NCBI GenBank assembly: GCA_029781595.1
Contig: JAKOWJ010000262.1
Span: 1 to 34,208 of the forward strand
Origin: Pseudomonadota bacterium
GTDB taxonomy: Bacteria; Pseudomonadota; Gammaproteobacteria; Burkholderiales; Usitatibacteraceae
DNA length: 34,208 nucleotides
Direction: 5' to 3'
A model generated the notes under the pieces. The model was not told the origin of the DNA. It did no database searches and saw nothing but the letters and a program-made list of their open reading frames with translations. The position numbers and the translations under genes were made by a program. Below, piece by piece: positions 15,916-23,908 of the stretch. The stretch's first letter is position 1. Every line of letters begins with the position of its first letter.

Positions 15916-16806
15916 ATGAATCCGCTTCGCCGCCGCCTGGCCGGCAGCCTCTTCGCCCTCGCGCTTTCGCCCTTCGCGCGCGCGAGCGGCGACCTGCCGC
16001 CGGCGCGCGTGCCGCGCTTCGGCCCGCCGCGCCGCCAGGTCGCGAGCGCGCTGGTGCTGGGCTCCGGCGGCCCGCGCGGCTTCGCGCACATCGGCGTGCT
16101 CAAGGTGCTGGAGGAGGCGGGCTTCCGCCCCGACCTCGTGGTGGGCTCGAGCGTGGGCGCGATGGTGGGCGCGCTCTACGCCTCGGGACTGGACGCGCGC
16201 CGGCTCGAGCGCCTCTCCGCGGACCTCAGCTTCACCACGTTCCTGGACCTGCCGCAGTTCTTCGGGCGCCGCGGCTCGGGGCGCGCCATCGAGGACTTCG
16301 TCGACGAGGCCGTCGGCGGCCGCGCCATGGAGGAGCTGCAGATCGGGCTCGCCGTGGTGGCCACGCGCATTCGCGACCGCAGCCTCGCGCTCTTCGACCG
16401 CGGCGACACGGGCCTCGCGGTGCGCGCCTCCTCGGCGCAGGTCGACCGCTACGAGCCCGTGGAGATCGCCGGCGAGCTCTACGCCGACGGCGACGAGGTG
16501 AGCCCGGTGCCCATCCGCGCCGCGCGCCGGATGGGCGCGCGCTTCGTCGTCGCCGTGGACGTCTCCGCGTACGCGAGCCGCACGCCGCCGGGCGTGCCGC
16601 AGGCGTGGATCGACCGGGACGCGCGCCGCGCGCGGCAGGTGGCCGCCGAGGCGCCGGAAGCGGACCTGCTGCTGCACCCGGACATCGGCTACTTCGCCGG
16701 CTTCGACGACGAGTACCGCCGGCGCGTGATCGGCCTCGCGGAGCGCTACGCGCGCGGCCGGGCCGAGGAGATTCGCGCGGCGCTCGTGAAGGGAAAGGGC
16801 CCGTGA
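15916..16806 (+). CDS. Patatin-like phospholipase, atypical active-site region
   Basis: 296 residues with a signal-like N-terminus (LAGSLFALALSPFARASG). The patatin core follows: oxyanion loop GSGGPRGFAHIGVL and the nucleophile elbow GSSVGAMVGALYASG (Ser in G-x-S-x-G). The catalytic Asp should lie in a D-G-G/A motif; here it reads YADGDEVSPVP, so the Asp and first Gly are kept but the second Gly is Asp. Just before it, the usual RAS(C/S)xIPG(V/A)F segment reads RASSAQVDRYEPVEI, losing the Ile-Pro. Lipase activity is therefore plausible but not assured. ATG 15916 is preferred over the in-frame GTG at 15895 because it starts the signal peptide. Family members (RssA-like) are usually cytoplasmic or envelope lipid acyl hydrolases. 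Confidence 0.85.
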   Translation: MNPLRRRLAGSLFALALSPFARASGDLPPARVPRFGPPRRQVASALVLGSGGPRGFAHIGVLKVLEEAGFRPDLVVGSSVGAMVGALYASGLDARRLERLSADLSFTTFLDLPQFFGRRGSGRAIEDFVDEAVGGRAMEELQIGLAVVATRIRDRSLALFDRGDTGLAVRASSAQVDRYEPVEIAGELYADGDEVSPVPIRAARRMGARFVVAVDVSAYASRTPPGVPQAWIDRDARRARQVAAEAPEADLLLHPDIGYFAGFDDEYRRRVIGLAERYARGRAEEIRAALVKGKGP

Positions 16807-16824
16807 GCCTCGCGGCCCACGGGC
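16799..16824. terminator. Hairpin at the end of the patatin gene
   Basis: GCCCGTG, 12-nt loop, CACGGGC. The patatin stop codon is partly in the stem. It lies between the convergent patatin and secreted-protein genes. Confidence 0.4.
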
Positions 16825-16840
16825 GCAGGCCGCCTCCCCC

Positions 16841-17572
16841 CTACTTCGGCGGCTCGAGGTTCTTCACGCAGCCGTAGTACTTCCAGTTCTCCTTGTAGTA
16901 CGAGGCGCCCCACTTCCACGAGGGCGTCGACTTCGGGCACGAGAGCGCGGGCTGCACGGGCGGGGTGCAGGTGAGCACGCCCGTGGCCGGGTTCACGCCG
17001 CCGCTGTAGCCCGCGGGGCACTGCACGGGGTTGCGCCGGCAGCGGATCTCGCCGGAGGCCTTGTCGGTGGGCTCCTCCGTGTAGCTCGGGTCGCACGCGA
17101 GCGGCGCGGCGATCATCACCCCCATCGTCGCGGCCGGCGCGAGCTTGGGCGCGTTCGGGTCCTCGACCACGACGGTGGCGCTCGCCATGCCGGCGCACGG
17201 GGCGGCCGGGAAGGGCTGGCCCTGCACCATGCCGGTCACCGTGAACTTGTAGGTGCCGGGCTTCGTGAACGAGGCCTTCTGGATGCCGCCGCCGTTGGGC
17301 TTCGTCTTGTACTGCGCGACGTTCTGCCCGTTGGGCGGGACGATCGTGTAGTTGAGGTAGCCGCCCGCCGCGGTGGGCAGCGGGAAGGAGCCCTCCCACT
17401 GGTACTTCACGCCGCACATGTCGCCGGCGCCGGCGATGGTGAAGGTGACCTCCTGGCCCGGCTTCACCTTCGCGGGGAACGGCGTGATCGAGACGACGCT
17501 GCCGGCCGCGAGCGCGGAGCCGGCGGCGAGCGCGGCGGCCAGGGCGAGGCCGCGCAGGGTGGAACGCTTCAT
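16841..17572 (-). CDS. Secreted Cys-rich protein with Ig/PKD-like domain, unknown
   Basis: 243 residues with a clear signal peptide (LALAAALAAGSALAAG, cleavage near residue 23). The first part (VVSITPFPAKVKPGQEVTFTI ... PGTYKFTVTGMVQG ... ATVVVEDP) has the strand pattern of a PKD/Ig-like fold. The second part is rich in Cys, Pro and Trp (CPAGYSGGVNPATGVLTC, SWKWGASYYKENWKYYGC). Eight Cys in the mature protein suggest four disulfides and an extracytoplasmic location. No enzyme motif is seen. The ATG at 17572 starts the signal peptide. It lies 90 bp downstream of another secreted-protein gene on the same strand; the two may be co-transcribed. Confidence 0.75.
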   Translation of the reverse strand: MKRSTLRGLALAAALAAGSALAAGSVVSITPFPAKVKPGQEVTFTIAGAGDMCGVKYQWEGSFPLPTAAGGYLNYTIVPPNGQNVAQYKTKPNGGGIQKASFTKPGTYKFTVTGMVQGQPFPAAPCAGMASATVVVEDPNAPKLAPAATMGVMIAAPLACDPSYTEEPTDKASGEIRCRRNPVQCPAGYSGGVNPATGVLTCTPPVQPALSCPKSTPSWKWGASYYKENWKYYGCVKNLEPPK

Positions 17573-17662
17573 GGAATTCGCTCTCCGGATCGAGGGGCCC
17601 GTCGGGCCCGGAGTCCTCAGTCGCCGTCGGTGCCGTGGCGGTTCAACCGCGGCCCGCGAGCC

Positions 17663-18061
17663 TCACTTCTTCGCGGCCGTCGAGCCCTTCTTGAGCAGCA
17701 CGTCACCCGGGGGCTCGGGCTGCGGGTTGAAGCCCTGGGCCGTGCCGGGGCTCACCGGCGCGCCGCGGAAGTGAATGTCCTGCGCCTGGCTCGAGCCGGG
17801 CAGGGCGCCCCAGCTGAAGGAGCCCACGGCCATGCCGTTCTTCACCTCCAGCACCTGGCCGTTGGCCGCGCGGTACCTGCCGTCGCCCGCGGGGCGCACG
17901 CTGCCGTCGGCCATGCGCTGCACGACGCGGCCGTTCTCGGTGCCCAGCACCACCGGGCTGCCGCGGCTGTCGGAGAAGTTGAAAAGCGTGGCGGCGAGGC
18001 CGGCGGCCGAGGCGGCCAGGCCGGCGGCCGCGAGGAGGGCTGCGAGGTGCGGGTGGCGCAT
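17663..18061 (-). CDS. Small secreted protein with GFNPQPEPPG motif, unknown
   Basis: 132 residues. Signal peptide with a long Ala/Leu core (LAALLAAAGLAASAAGLAATLF). The mature part has short strands (GSPVVLGTENGRVVQRMADGSVRPAGDGRYRAANGQVLEVKNG) that look like two copies of a D/NG-turn hairpin. It then has the Pro-rich motif GFNPQPEPPGD and a Lys-rich end. I have seen the FNPQPEPP motif in many unrelated-looking short secreted bacterial proteins; no function is known to me. Divergent from the pilin gene. Confidence 0.65.
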   Translation of the reverse strand: MRHPHLAALLAAAGLAASAAGLAATLFNFSDSRGSPVVLGTENGRVVQRMADGSVRPAGDGRYRAANGQVLEVKNGMAVGSFSWGALPGSSQAQDIHFRGAPVSPGTAQGFNPQPEPPGDVLLKKGSTAAKK

Positions 18062-18154
18062 GGCGTGTCTCCCGGGAGCCGCCCAGGTGGCGGCATGCTG
18101 GGTCGGACGGCGGGCCCCGGAGGTTCAGGCGGCCGGCGGAAGTATCATGGCGCC

Positions 18155-18649
18155 ATGCCACGCCAAGCCGGCTTCACCTGGATCGAACTGCTGCTCGTGC
18201 TCGCCGTGTTCGGCATCCTGGCCACGCTCTCCTTTCCGGCGATGCGCGACGTCGCCGTCCGCAAGCAGGTGAAGGAGGGCTTCGTCCTGGCGGAGCTCGC
18301 GAAGCAGGGCGTGCAGGCGGCCTGGTCGCTCTCCGGGGAGATGCCGGCGGACAACGCGCAGGCGGGCATCCCGCCCCGCGAGAAGATCGTCGGCAACGTG
18401 ATCCGCGACGTGAACGTGGACGGCGGCGCCGTCACGCTCACCTACGGCAACAACGCCAGCAAGGCGCTGGAGGGGCTGCGCCTCACGCTGCGCCCCGCCG
18501 TGGTGGTGGACCAGCGGGCCGTGCCCATCGCGTGGGTCTGCCACGACCTGCCGGTGCCCAAGGGCATGGAACTGCGCGGCAAGGACGAGACGGACATCCC
18601 CGCGAGCTTCCTGCCCGTGGAGTGCCGCGGGGCGGGCGCGGCGAAGTAG
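18155..18649 (+). CDS. Type IV pilin-like protein (orphan)
   Basis: 164 residues. A short basic leader (MPRQAG) ends at a prepilin-peptidase site G|FTWIE with Glu at mature position 5. It is followed by the hydrophobic helix LLLVLAVFGILATLSFPAM and the usual amphipathic continuation (RKQVKEGFVLAELAKQGVQAAW). The globular part carries two Cys near the C-terminus (AWVCHDL ... PVECRG), fitting the D-region disulfide of type IVa pilins. It would be assembled at the inner membrane by a type IV pilus machinery encoded elsewhere; no pil genes are adjacent. The ATG at 18155 gives a leader of standard length. Could also be a minor pilin or pseudopilin. Confidence 0.85.
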   Translation: MPRQAGFTWIELLLVLAVFGILATLSFPAMRDVAVRKQVKEGFVLAELAKQGVQAAWSLSGEMPADNAQAGIPPREKIVGNVIRDVNVDGGAVTLTYGNNASKALEGLRLTLRPAVVVDQRAVPIAWVCHDLPVPKGMELRGKDETDIPASFLPVECRGAGAAK

Positions 18650-18662
18650 GCGGCCGGCGCCG

Positions 18663-21527
18663 CTAGCCGCAGGACCCCACCCACCCGCAGGCGCTGCAGA
18701 AGTCGCAGCCGTCCTTGCGGATGACGGTGAGGTTGCCGCACTCGCCGCACTTGGTGCCCTTCATGAGCGCGGGCTCGTCGTCGCGGCGGGGCGTCTCGAG
18801 GATGCCCATCTCCTGCCTGGGATAGCCGTTCTCGTCCAGCACGCCCAGCATCGAGTAGCGGTGGATCACCAGGCGCGCGAGGTAGGCCACGGTGGAGGGC
18901 CAGTTCTGCTGGCGGCGCTGGCCGGGCACGAAGGCCATGAAGTCGCCCAGCGGCTCGCTGTAGTCCAGGAGCTTGCGCAGCTTCATGCCGATCCAGGCCG
19001 GGTCCATCACGCGCATGTCCAGCGACAGGAGCTTGGCCAGGCCGTCCAGCGCGCGCGGGTAGTGGCCCGAGAGCCACACCGAGTACGGGCGCGTGCCGCC
19101 GTCGGGCATGTGCATCTCCTTCAGGCCCATCACGAACTCCTCGCCGGAGGCGGGGTTGGCGATGTCGACCGTCCAGGCGAGCGTGCCGTCGGTGCCGGTG
19201 CGCGGCTCCTCGAGGCTGAACATGGCGTCGAGCAGGGGCGAGTCGCCCGCCTCGTCGAAGGCGTGCAGCTTCTCGCAGCGCCAGCGCACCACCTGGCCCA
19301 GGGCCGAGACCATGCTGGGCACGCGCTTCTTCTCGCCGTGCGGCGGCATGCGCATGTCGAATCCGTCGTCGCCCACGGTGAGGGCCAGGGCGTCGAGCTT
19401 CATCTTGAGCCAGGCGCGGTCGTTGGCGCGCATGTCCATGGAGAGCGTCTTGGCCACCGCCCCCAGGCCGCGCGGCTGCTCGGCGCCGTTCACCCACACC
19501 TCGAAGGGGAAGGCGTGGTGGTCCTCGCTCTCGACGTGGCCGATGAAGAGCGCGAACTTGCCCACGGGCGAGTCGATCATGTACGTCCACGCCGGGTTGC
19601 CCTCGGGCAGCTCCGGCCGGCCGGGCCAGCGAAGGCTCGCGAGCACGGGCTCCGGCAGCGACTTGATGGACAAGCGCCGGTTGGCCGCCTCGACGGCGGG
19701 GATGACGGGCGCGGGCTCGGGCGCCTTGGCCGGCTCCGTGGAGAGCACGGAGCCCAGCACGGAGTTGGGCCGGTAGGTGGCCAGGCCCTTCAGGCCCGAC
19801 TTCCAGGCCGAGAGGTACAGGCCCTCGAACTCGCCGTAGGGGTAGTCCTCGGGCACGTTCACCGTCTTGGAGATGCTCGTGTCGACGAACGGCGCCACCG
19901 CCGCCACCATGGCCTTGTGCGCCTCGGCCGAGATGTCCAGGGCCGTCACGAACCACGAGGGGAGCCTGGCCTCCTCGCCGCGCAGGAAGCGGAACAGGCG
20001 GAAGGCGTGGTCCTCGACGCGGAACTCCTTGTGCGTGCCGTCGGCCATGCGCTTCTTGCGCGTGTACGTCCAGGAGAACGGCGGCTCGATGCCGTTGGAG
20101 GCGTTGTCGGCGAAGGCGAGCGAGATCGTGCCCGTGGGCGCGATGGACAGCAGGTGCGAGTTGCGGATGCCGTGCTTGCGGATGCGGTCCTTGAGCTCCT
20201 GCGGCAGGCGCGAGGCGAAGTTGCCGCCGGAGAGGTAGAGGTCGGCGTTGAAGAGCGGGAAGGCGCCGCGCTCGCGCGCGAGGGCCACGCTCGCCTCGTA
20301 GGCGCGGTCGCGCAGGTACTCGCTGATCCTCGCGCCCATGGCGCGGGCGCCGTCGGTGTCGTAGGCCAGGCGCAGCATGAGGAGCGCGTCTCCCAGCCCC
20401 GTGAAGCCCAGGCCGATGCGCCGCTTGCTGGCGGCCTCCTGGCGCTGCTGCGGCAGCGGCCAGGGCGTGACCTCCAGCACGTTGTCCAGCATGCGGATCG
20501 AGACCTCGATCACCTTGCCGAAGGCCTCGAAGTCGAACGCGCACCCGTCCTCGAACGGCTCCGTCACGAAGCGCGCCACGTCGATGGAGCCCAGGCAGCA
20601 GCAGCCGTAGGCGGGCAGGGGCTGCTCCGCGCACGGGTTGGTGGCCTCGATCGACTCGCAGTAGTAGAGGTTGTTGTCGCGGTTGATGCGGTCCAGGAAC
20701 AGGATGCCCGGCTCGGCGTGGTCGTACGTCGAGCGCATGATCTGGTCCCACAGGTCGTGGGCGCGCACCTTGCGGTACACCCACAGCCCGTCGCCGCGCT
20801 GGTAGCCGCCGTTCTCCTTCACCTCCTGCGAGGGCTCGGCGCGGTGCACGAGCTCCACGTCGCCGTCGGCCTCCACGGCCTTCATGAAGGCGTCGGTGAC
20901 GCCCACGGAGATGTTGAAGTTGGTGAGATCGCCCTGGTCCTTGGCGTGGATGAAGCGCTCGATGTCCGGGTGGTCGCAGCGCAGCACGCCCATCTGCGCG
21001 CCGCGGCGGGCGCCGGCGGACTCCACCGTCTCGCACGACTGGTCGAACACGCGCATGTACGACACGGGCCCGCTCGCGCGCGAGTTGGTGCCCTTGACCC
21101 ACGCGCCCTCGGGGCGGATGGAGGAGAAGTCGTAGCCCACGCCGCCGCCGCGGCGCATGGTCTCGGCGGCCTCGGCGAGCGCGGTGTAGATGCCGGGCCG
21201 GCCGTCGACGATCTCGGTGATGGAGTCGCCCACGGGCTGCACGAAGCAGTTGATGAGCGTGGCGGTGAGCGTGGTGCCGGCGGCCGAGTTGATGCGCCCG
21301 GCGGGGATGAAGCCGTTCTCCTGGGCCTCGAGGAACTTCGCCTCCCAGTGGGCGCGGCGGTCCTCGTTCTCGCAGGCGGCCAGGGCCTTGGCGACGCGCG
21401 CGCGGACCTCGCGGATGGACTTCTCGCCATCCTTCGCGTACTTCTCGACGAGGACCTCGGTGCTGATTTCCTGGGCGGGCAGCCGGGAGAGGTCGGCTGT
21501 GGAACGGCGGGACTTGGCCACGCTCAT
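18663..21527 (-). CDS. nrdJ: Adenosylcobalamin-dependent (class II) ribonucleotide reductase
   Basis: 954 residues; makes deoxyribonucleotides with AdoCbl as radical source, so it works with or without oxygen. The catalytic barrel covers about 1-600, with [12 protein letters not shown]-like substrate loop ([13 protein letters not shown]), [15 protein letters not shown], the [14 protein letters not shown] finger-loop motif and [21 protein letters not shown]. After a linker come two similar TSCPD-like units at about 645-715 and 784-850 (FEVWVNG...[24 protein letters not shown]...[17 protein letters not shown]). The C-terminus has a Cys-rich tail ([13 protein letters not shown]). The ATG at 21527 has GGGGGA seven bases before it. 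A FNR/ANR-type box with matched -10 lies upstream. No other reductase subunit is near. Confidence 0.95.
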   Translation of the reverse strand: MSVAKSRRSTADLSRLPAQEISTEVLVEKYAKDGEKSIREVRARVAKALAACENEDRRAHWEAKFLEAQENGFIPAGRINSAAGTTLTATLINCFVQPVGDSITEIVDGRPGIYTALAEAAETMRRGGGVGYDFSSIRPEGAWVKGTNSRASGPVSYMRVFDQSCETVESAGARRGAQMGVLRCDHPDIERFIHAKDQGDLTNFNISVGVTDAFMKAVEADGDVELVHRAEPSQEVKENGGYQRGDGLWVYRKVRAHDLWDQIMRSTYDHAEPGILFLDRINRDNNLYYCESIEATNPCAEQPLPAYGCCCLGSIDVARFVTEPFEDGCAFDFEAFGKVIEVSIRMLDNVLEVTPWPLPQQRQEAASKRRIGLGFTGLGDALLMLRLAYDTDGARAMGARISEYLRDRAYEASVALARERGAFPLFNADLYLSGGNFASRLPQELKDRIRKHGIRNSHLLSIAPTGTISLAFADNASNGIEPPFSWTYTRKKRMADGTHKEFRVEDHAFRLFRFLRGEEARLPSWFVTALDISAEAHKAMVAAVAPFVDTSISKTVNVPEDYPYGEFEGLYLSAWKSGLKGLATYRPNSVLGSVLSTEPAKAPEPAPVIPAVEAANRRLSIKSLPEPVLASLRWPGRPELPEGNPAWTYMIDSPVGKFALFIGHVESEDHHAFPFEVWVNGAEQPRGLGAVAKTLSMDMRANDRAWLKMKLDALALTVGDDGFDMRMPPHGEKKRVPSMVSALGQVVRWRCEKLHAFDEAGDSPLLDAMFSLEEPRTGTDGTLAWTVDIANPASGEEFVMGLKEMHMPDGGTRPYSVWLSGHYPRALDGLAKLLSLDMRVMDPAWIGMKLRKLLDYSEPLGDFMAFVPGQRRQQNWPSTVAYLARLVIHRYSMLGVLDENGYPRQEMGILETPRRDDEPALMKGTKCGECGNLTVIRKDGCDFCSACGWVGSCG

Positions 21528-21599
21528 GAGATATTCCCCCATCTTGCTGCACTGCCGTTTTGGGTAGACTCGCCTGCTTCTTGGGCGGGCGGAGAACCG

Positions 21600-21605
21600 A
21601 TTGTC
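21600..21605 (-). promoter_or_regulatory. -10 element of the nrdJ promoter
   Basis: On the minus strand GACAAT, at the distance from the upstream FNR/ANR-type box that places the box centre about 41 bp before the expected transcription start (near 21593). Confidence 0.5.
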
Positions 21606-21626
21606 ACGGCCGACCCGGGTATCCGG

Positions 21627-21640
21627 TTGACCCAGATCAA
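21627..21640 (-). promoter_or_regulatory. FNR/ANR-type box upstream of nrdJ
   Basis: TTGACCCAGATCAA (read on plus) has one mismatch to TTGAT-N4-ATCAA. It is in the gap between divergent nrdJ and msrA and fits class II activation of nrdJ. A role in msrA expression is less clear, as no matching -10 is seen on that side. Confidence 0.6.
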
Positions 21641-21756
21641 GTGGCGGGCTGTTGTGACAACCCCCACATTTTGTGTTCGGCGACCGGATCTGTCCAGACA
21701 TTTCAACGCCTCGTTCGTCCGCGGCTCGGGCGTGGGGTTCCGTGGAGGACGCGAAG

Positions 21757-22293
21757 ATGGAGACGGCGACGCTGGCGGGTGGGTGTTTCTGGTGCCTGGA
21801 GGCGGTTTTCGACCAGTTCGAGGGCGTGGCGAGCGTCGAATCGGGCTACATGGGCGGCGAAAAGGCCGAACCGACATACGAAGAGGTGTGCACGGGCCGC
21901 ACCGGGCACGCGGAGGTCGTGCGGATCACCTTCGACCCGGCCGTGGCGGGCTATCGCGACCTCCTGGAGGTCTTCTTCACCATCCACGACCCCACCACGA
22001 AGAACCGCCAGGGGCACGACGTGGGGACGCAGTACCGCTCGGCGATCTTCTTCCACTCCCCGGAGCAGGAGGCGGCCGCGCGCGAGACCATCGCCCGGCT
22101 GGACGCCGCCGGACTGTGGCCCAAGCCCATCGTCACGCAGGTCGAGCCGGCAGGCGAGTTCTGGCCTGCCGAGGACTACCACCAGGAGTACTTCGAGCGC
22201 GTGGGCGGCCGAAACCCCTACTGCTCGGCGGTGGTGGAGCCCAAGGTGCTCAAGTTCCGCGAGAAGTTCGCCTCGCGCCTGAAGCGCCGGTAA
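21757..22293 (+). CDS. msrA: Peptide-methionine (S)-S-oxide reductase MsrA
   Basis: 178-residue cytoplasmic repair enzyme that reduces methionine-S-sulfoxide in proteins and free Met-S-oxide. The start [18 protein letters not shown] contains the catalytic Cys10 in G-C-F-W-C. Further family blocks are [48 protein letters not shown] and EDYHQEYF. The recycling Cys156 is in [11 protein letters not shown]. The ATG at 21757 has GGAGG eight bases upstream. The TAA stop is read from the edge of a REP-like palindrome, so the end of the gene may have been set by that element, though length is normal. No MsrB is seen. Confidence 0.96.
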   Translation: METATLAGGCFWCLEAVFDQFEGVASVESGYMGGEKAEPTYEEVCTGRTGHAEVVRITFDPAVAGYRDLLEVFFTIHDPTTKNRQGHDVGTQYRSAIFFHSPEQEAAARETIARLDAAGLWPKPIVTQVEPAGEFWPAEDYHQEYFERVGGRNPYCSAVVEPKVLKFREKFASRLKRR

Positions 22294-22314
22294 ATCGGGG
22301 ACGTTCCCCGATTT
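22292..22314. repeat. REP-like palindrome, first of an inverted pair
   Basis: AAATCGGGGA-CGT-TCCCCGATTT, 10-bp perfect arms. It begins within the msrA stop codon and can serve as its terminator. Confidence 0.7.
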
Positions 22315-22337
22315 CCGTCGCGCTTGCCGCCCCTCGC

Positions 22338-22364
22338 GAAAATCGGGGAACGTCCCCGATTTTC
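22338..22364. repeat. REP-like palindrome, second of an inverted pair
   Basis: GAAAATCGGGGA-ACG-TCCCCGATTTTC, 12-bp arms. The centre reads AACGT where the first copy reads ACGTT, so the two copies face each other as in REPIN elements. Confidence 0.7.
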
Positions 22365-22372
22365 CGAACACT

Positions 22373-22378
22373 TATAAT
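22373..22378 (+). promoter_or_regulatory. Perfect -10 (TATAAT) for ubiB
   Basis: TATAAT ends 9 bp before the ubiB ATG, so transcription would begin only about 3 nt upstream of the start codon. The -35 region would fall inside the second REP-like palindrome. Confidence 0.5.
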
Positions 22379-22387
22379 CGCGGAGCC

Positions 22388-23908
22388 ATGCGGGTTCTCC
22401 GGCTCCTTCGCATCCTCTCCACCATCGGTCGCCACGGTCTCGACGAGTTCATCGCCGGGCCGGGGACGGCGCCCGTGCGCCTCGCGTTCCGCACGCTGTT
22501 CTTCTGGGCGGACCGGCGCGGCCCGCGCGGCGAGCGGCTGCGCCTCGCGTTCCAGGAGCTCGGCCCCATCTTCGTGAAGTTCGGCCAGCTGCTGTCGATC
22601 CGCCCGGACCTCATCCCCACCGACATCACCGAGGAGCTCTCGAAGCTCCAGGACAGCGTGCCGCCCTTCCCGCCGGAGCAGGTGGCGGCCGCGCTCGACC
22701 GCGCCTACGGCAAGCCCCACGCCGAGGTCTTCCGCACCATCGACCTGGTGCCCGTGGCGAGCGCCTCCGTGGCCCAAGTGCACTTCGCCGAGCTGCCGGA
22801 CGGGCGCGAGGTGGCGGTGAAGGTGCTGCGCCCGGGCATCGCCGCGACCATCGACGAGGACACGGGCCTGCTCTACGCGGTGGCCGGCCTCATCGAGCGC
22901 CTGCACCCGCTCTCGGAGCTGCTGCGCGCGCGCGAGGTGGTGCACGAGTTCGACAAGATCATCCACGACGAGCTGGACCTGCTGCGCGAGGCCTCCAGCA
23001 TGAGCACGGTGCGCCGCAACTTCGCCGGCAGCGCCATCCTCTACGTGCCGGACGTGCACTTCGACTGGTGCACGCGCGAGGTCATGGTGATGGAGCGCAT
23101 CGACGCCATCCCCGTGAACGACCTCGAGGCGATCCGCGCGGCCGGCATCGACATCCCGCGCCTGGGCCGCAACGGCGTGGAGATCTTCTTCACGCAGGTC
23201 TTCCGCGACGGCTTCTTCCACGCCGACATGCACCCCGGCAACATCTTCGTGGCGCGCGACGGGCGCTACTGCGGCATCGACTACGGGATCATGGGCTCGC
23301 TCCCGGACGTGGACCGCAACTGCCTCGCGATGATCTTCGTCGCCTTCTTCAAGCGCGACTACCGGGGCGTGGCCGTCGCGCACATCGACGCCGGCTGGGT
23401 GCCGCCCGAGACGCGCGTGGAGGAGTTCGAGGGCGCCATCCGCTCCGTGTGCGAGCCCATCTTCGACAAGCCGCTCAAGGACATCTACTTCGGCAAGCTC
23501 CTGCTGCGCCTCTTCGAGGTGGGCCGGCGCTTCCGCATGGACATCCAGCCCCAGCTCGTGCTGCTGCAGAAGACGCTGCTGCAGGTGGAGGGGCTGGGGC
23601 GCCACCTGGACCCGGAGCTGGACCTGCGCCGCTCCGCCCAGCCCATCCTCGAGAAGTGGATGCGCGAGAACTACGGCCCGCGCGGCCTCTGGAAGCAGCT
23701 CGCCGCCGAGGCGCCGATGTGGGGCAGGACGATCCCGCAGCTGCCGCGCCTGGTGCACAAGGTGCTCTCCGACGACGCGCCGGGGCGCCTGGAGCGCGCC
23801 ATCCTCTCGCTCGAGAAGGCGCAGCGGCGGCAGACGCGGATCCTGCTCGCCATCGCCTTCATCCTCGCCGTGATGGTGACGGGCCTGGTGGTCCAGGCCC
23901 TCCTCTAG
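22388..23908 (+). CDS. ubiB: UbiB/ABC1-family atypical kinase for ubiquinone biosynthesis
   Basis: 506 residues. UbiB is a membrane-bound ATPase/kinase-like protein needed for ubiquinone synthesis, probably by helping extract or handle hydrophobic intermediates. Hallmarks: the KxGQ motif in GPIFVKFGQLLSIRPDLIP, the A-rich loop in VPVASASVAQVHFAELPDG, the Lys of VAVKVLRPGI, the ExD-type DELDLLREAS, the catalytic-loop HADMHPGNIF and the metal-binding CGIDYGIMGSL. The C-terminus has a hydrophobic segment ILLAIAFILAVMVTGLVVQALL, the membrane anchor; two are usual in the family. The ATG at 22388 matches family N-termini; its ribosome-binding site (GGAG) is very close. No other ubi genes adjoin. 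The stop shares CTAG with the convergent HELGH gene. Confidence 0.95.
   Translation: MRVLRLLRILSTIGRHGLDEFIAGPGTAPVRLAFRTLFFWADRRGPRGERLRLAFQELGPIFVKFGQLLSIRPDLIPTDITEELSKLQDSVPPFPPEQVAAALDRAYGKPHAEVFRTIDLVPVASASVAQVHFAELPDGREVAVKVLRPGIAATIDEDTGLLYAVAGLIERLHPLSELLRAREVVHEFDKIIHDELDLLREASSMSTVRRNFAGSAILYVPDVHFDWCTREVMVMERIDAIPVNDLEAIRAAGIDIPRLGRNGVEIFFTQVFRDGFFHADMHPGNIFVARDGRYCGIDYGIMGSLPDVDRNCLAMIFVAFFKRDYRGVAVAHIDAGWVPPETRVEEFEGAIRSVCEPIFDKPLKDIYFGKLLLRLFEVGRRFRMDIQPQLVLLQKTLLQVEGLGRHLDPELDLRRSAQPILEKWMRENYGPRGLWKQLAAEAPMWGRTIPQLPRLVHKVLSDDAPGRLERAILSLEKAQRRQTRILLAIAFILAVMVTGLVVQALL
23881..23900. terminator. Hairpin in the last codons of ubiB
   Basis: GGGCCTGG-TGGT-CCAGGCCC, perfect 8-bp stem with 4-nt loop, six codons from the ubiB stop. 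Possible intragenic terminator for the minus-strand gene or for ubiB. Confidence 0.45.

Noticed and set aside
21665-21675. NrdR box (CACATTTTGTG)
   Set aside because: One half fits ACACAA but the other half departs from the 16-bp NrdR consensus, and only one copy is present where two are usual.
21528-21756. Cobalamin riboswitch before the B12-dependent nrdJ
   Set aside because: I looked for a B12 box and the usual core in the leader and found none; the expected leader is only about 65 nt.
18861-22577. Plus-strand frame of 1238 codons across nrdJ and msrA
   Set aside because: It runs antisense to nrdJ and out of frame through msrA and ubiB; His/Arg/Val-rich and without motifs.
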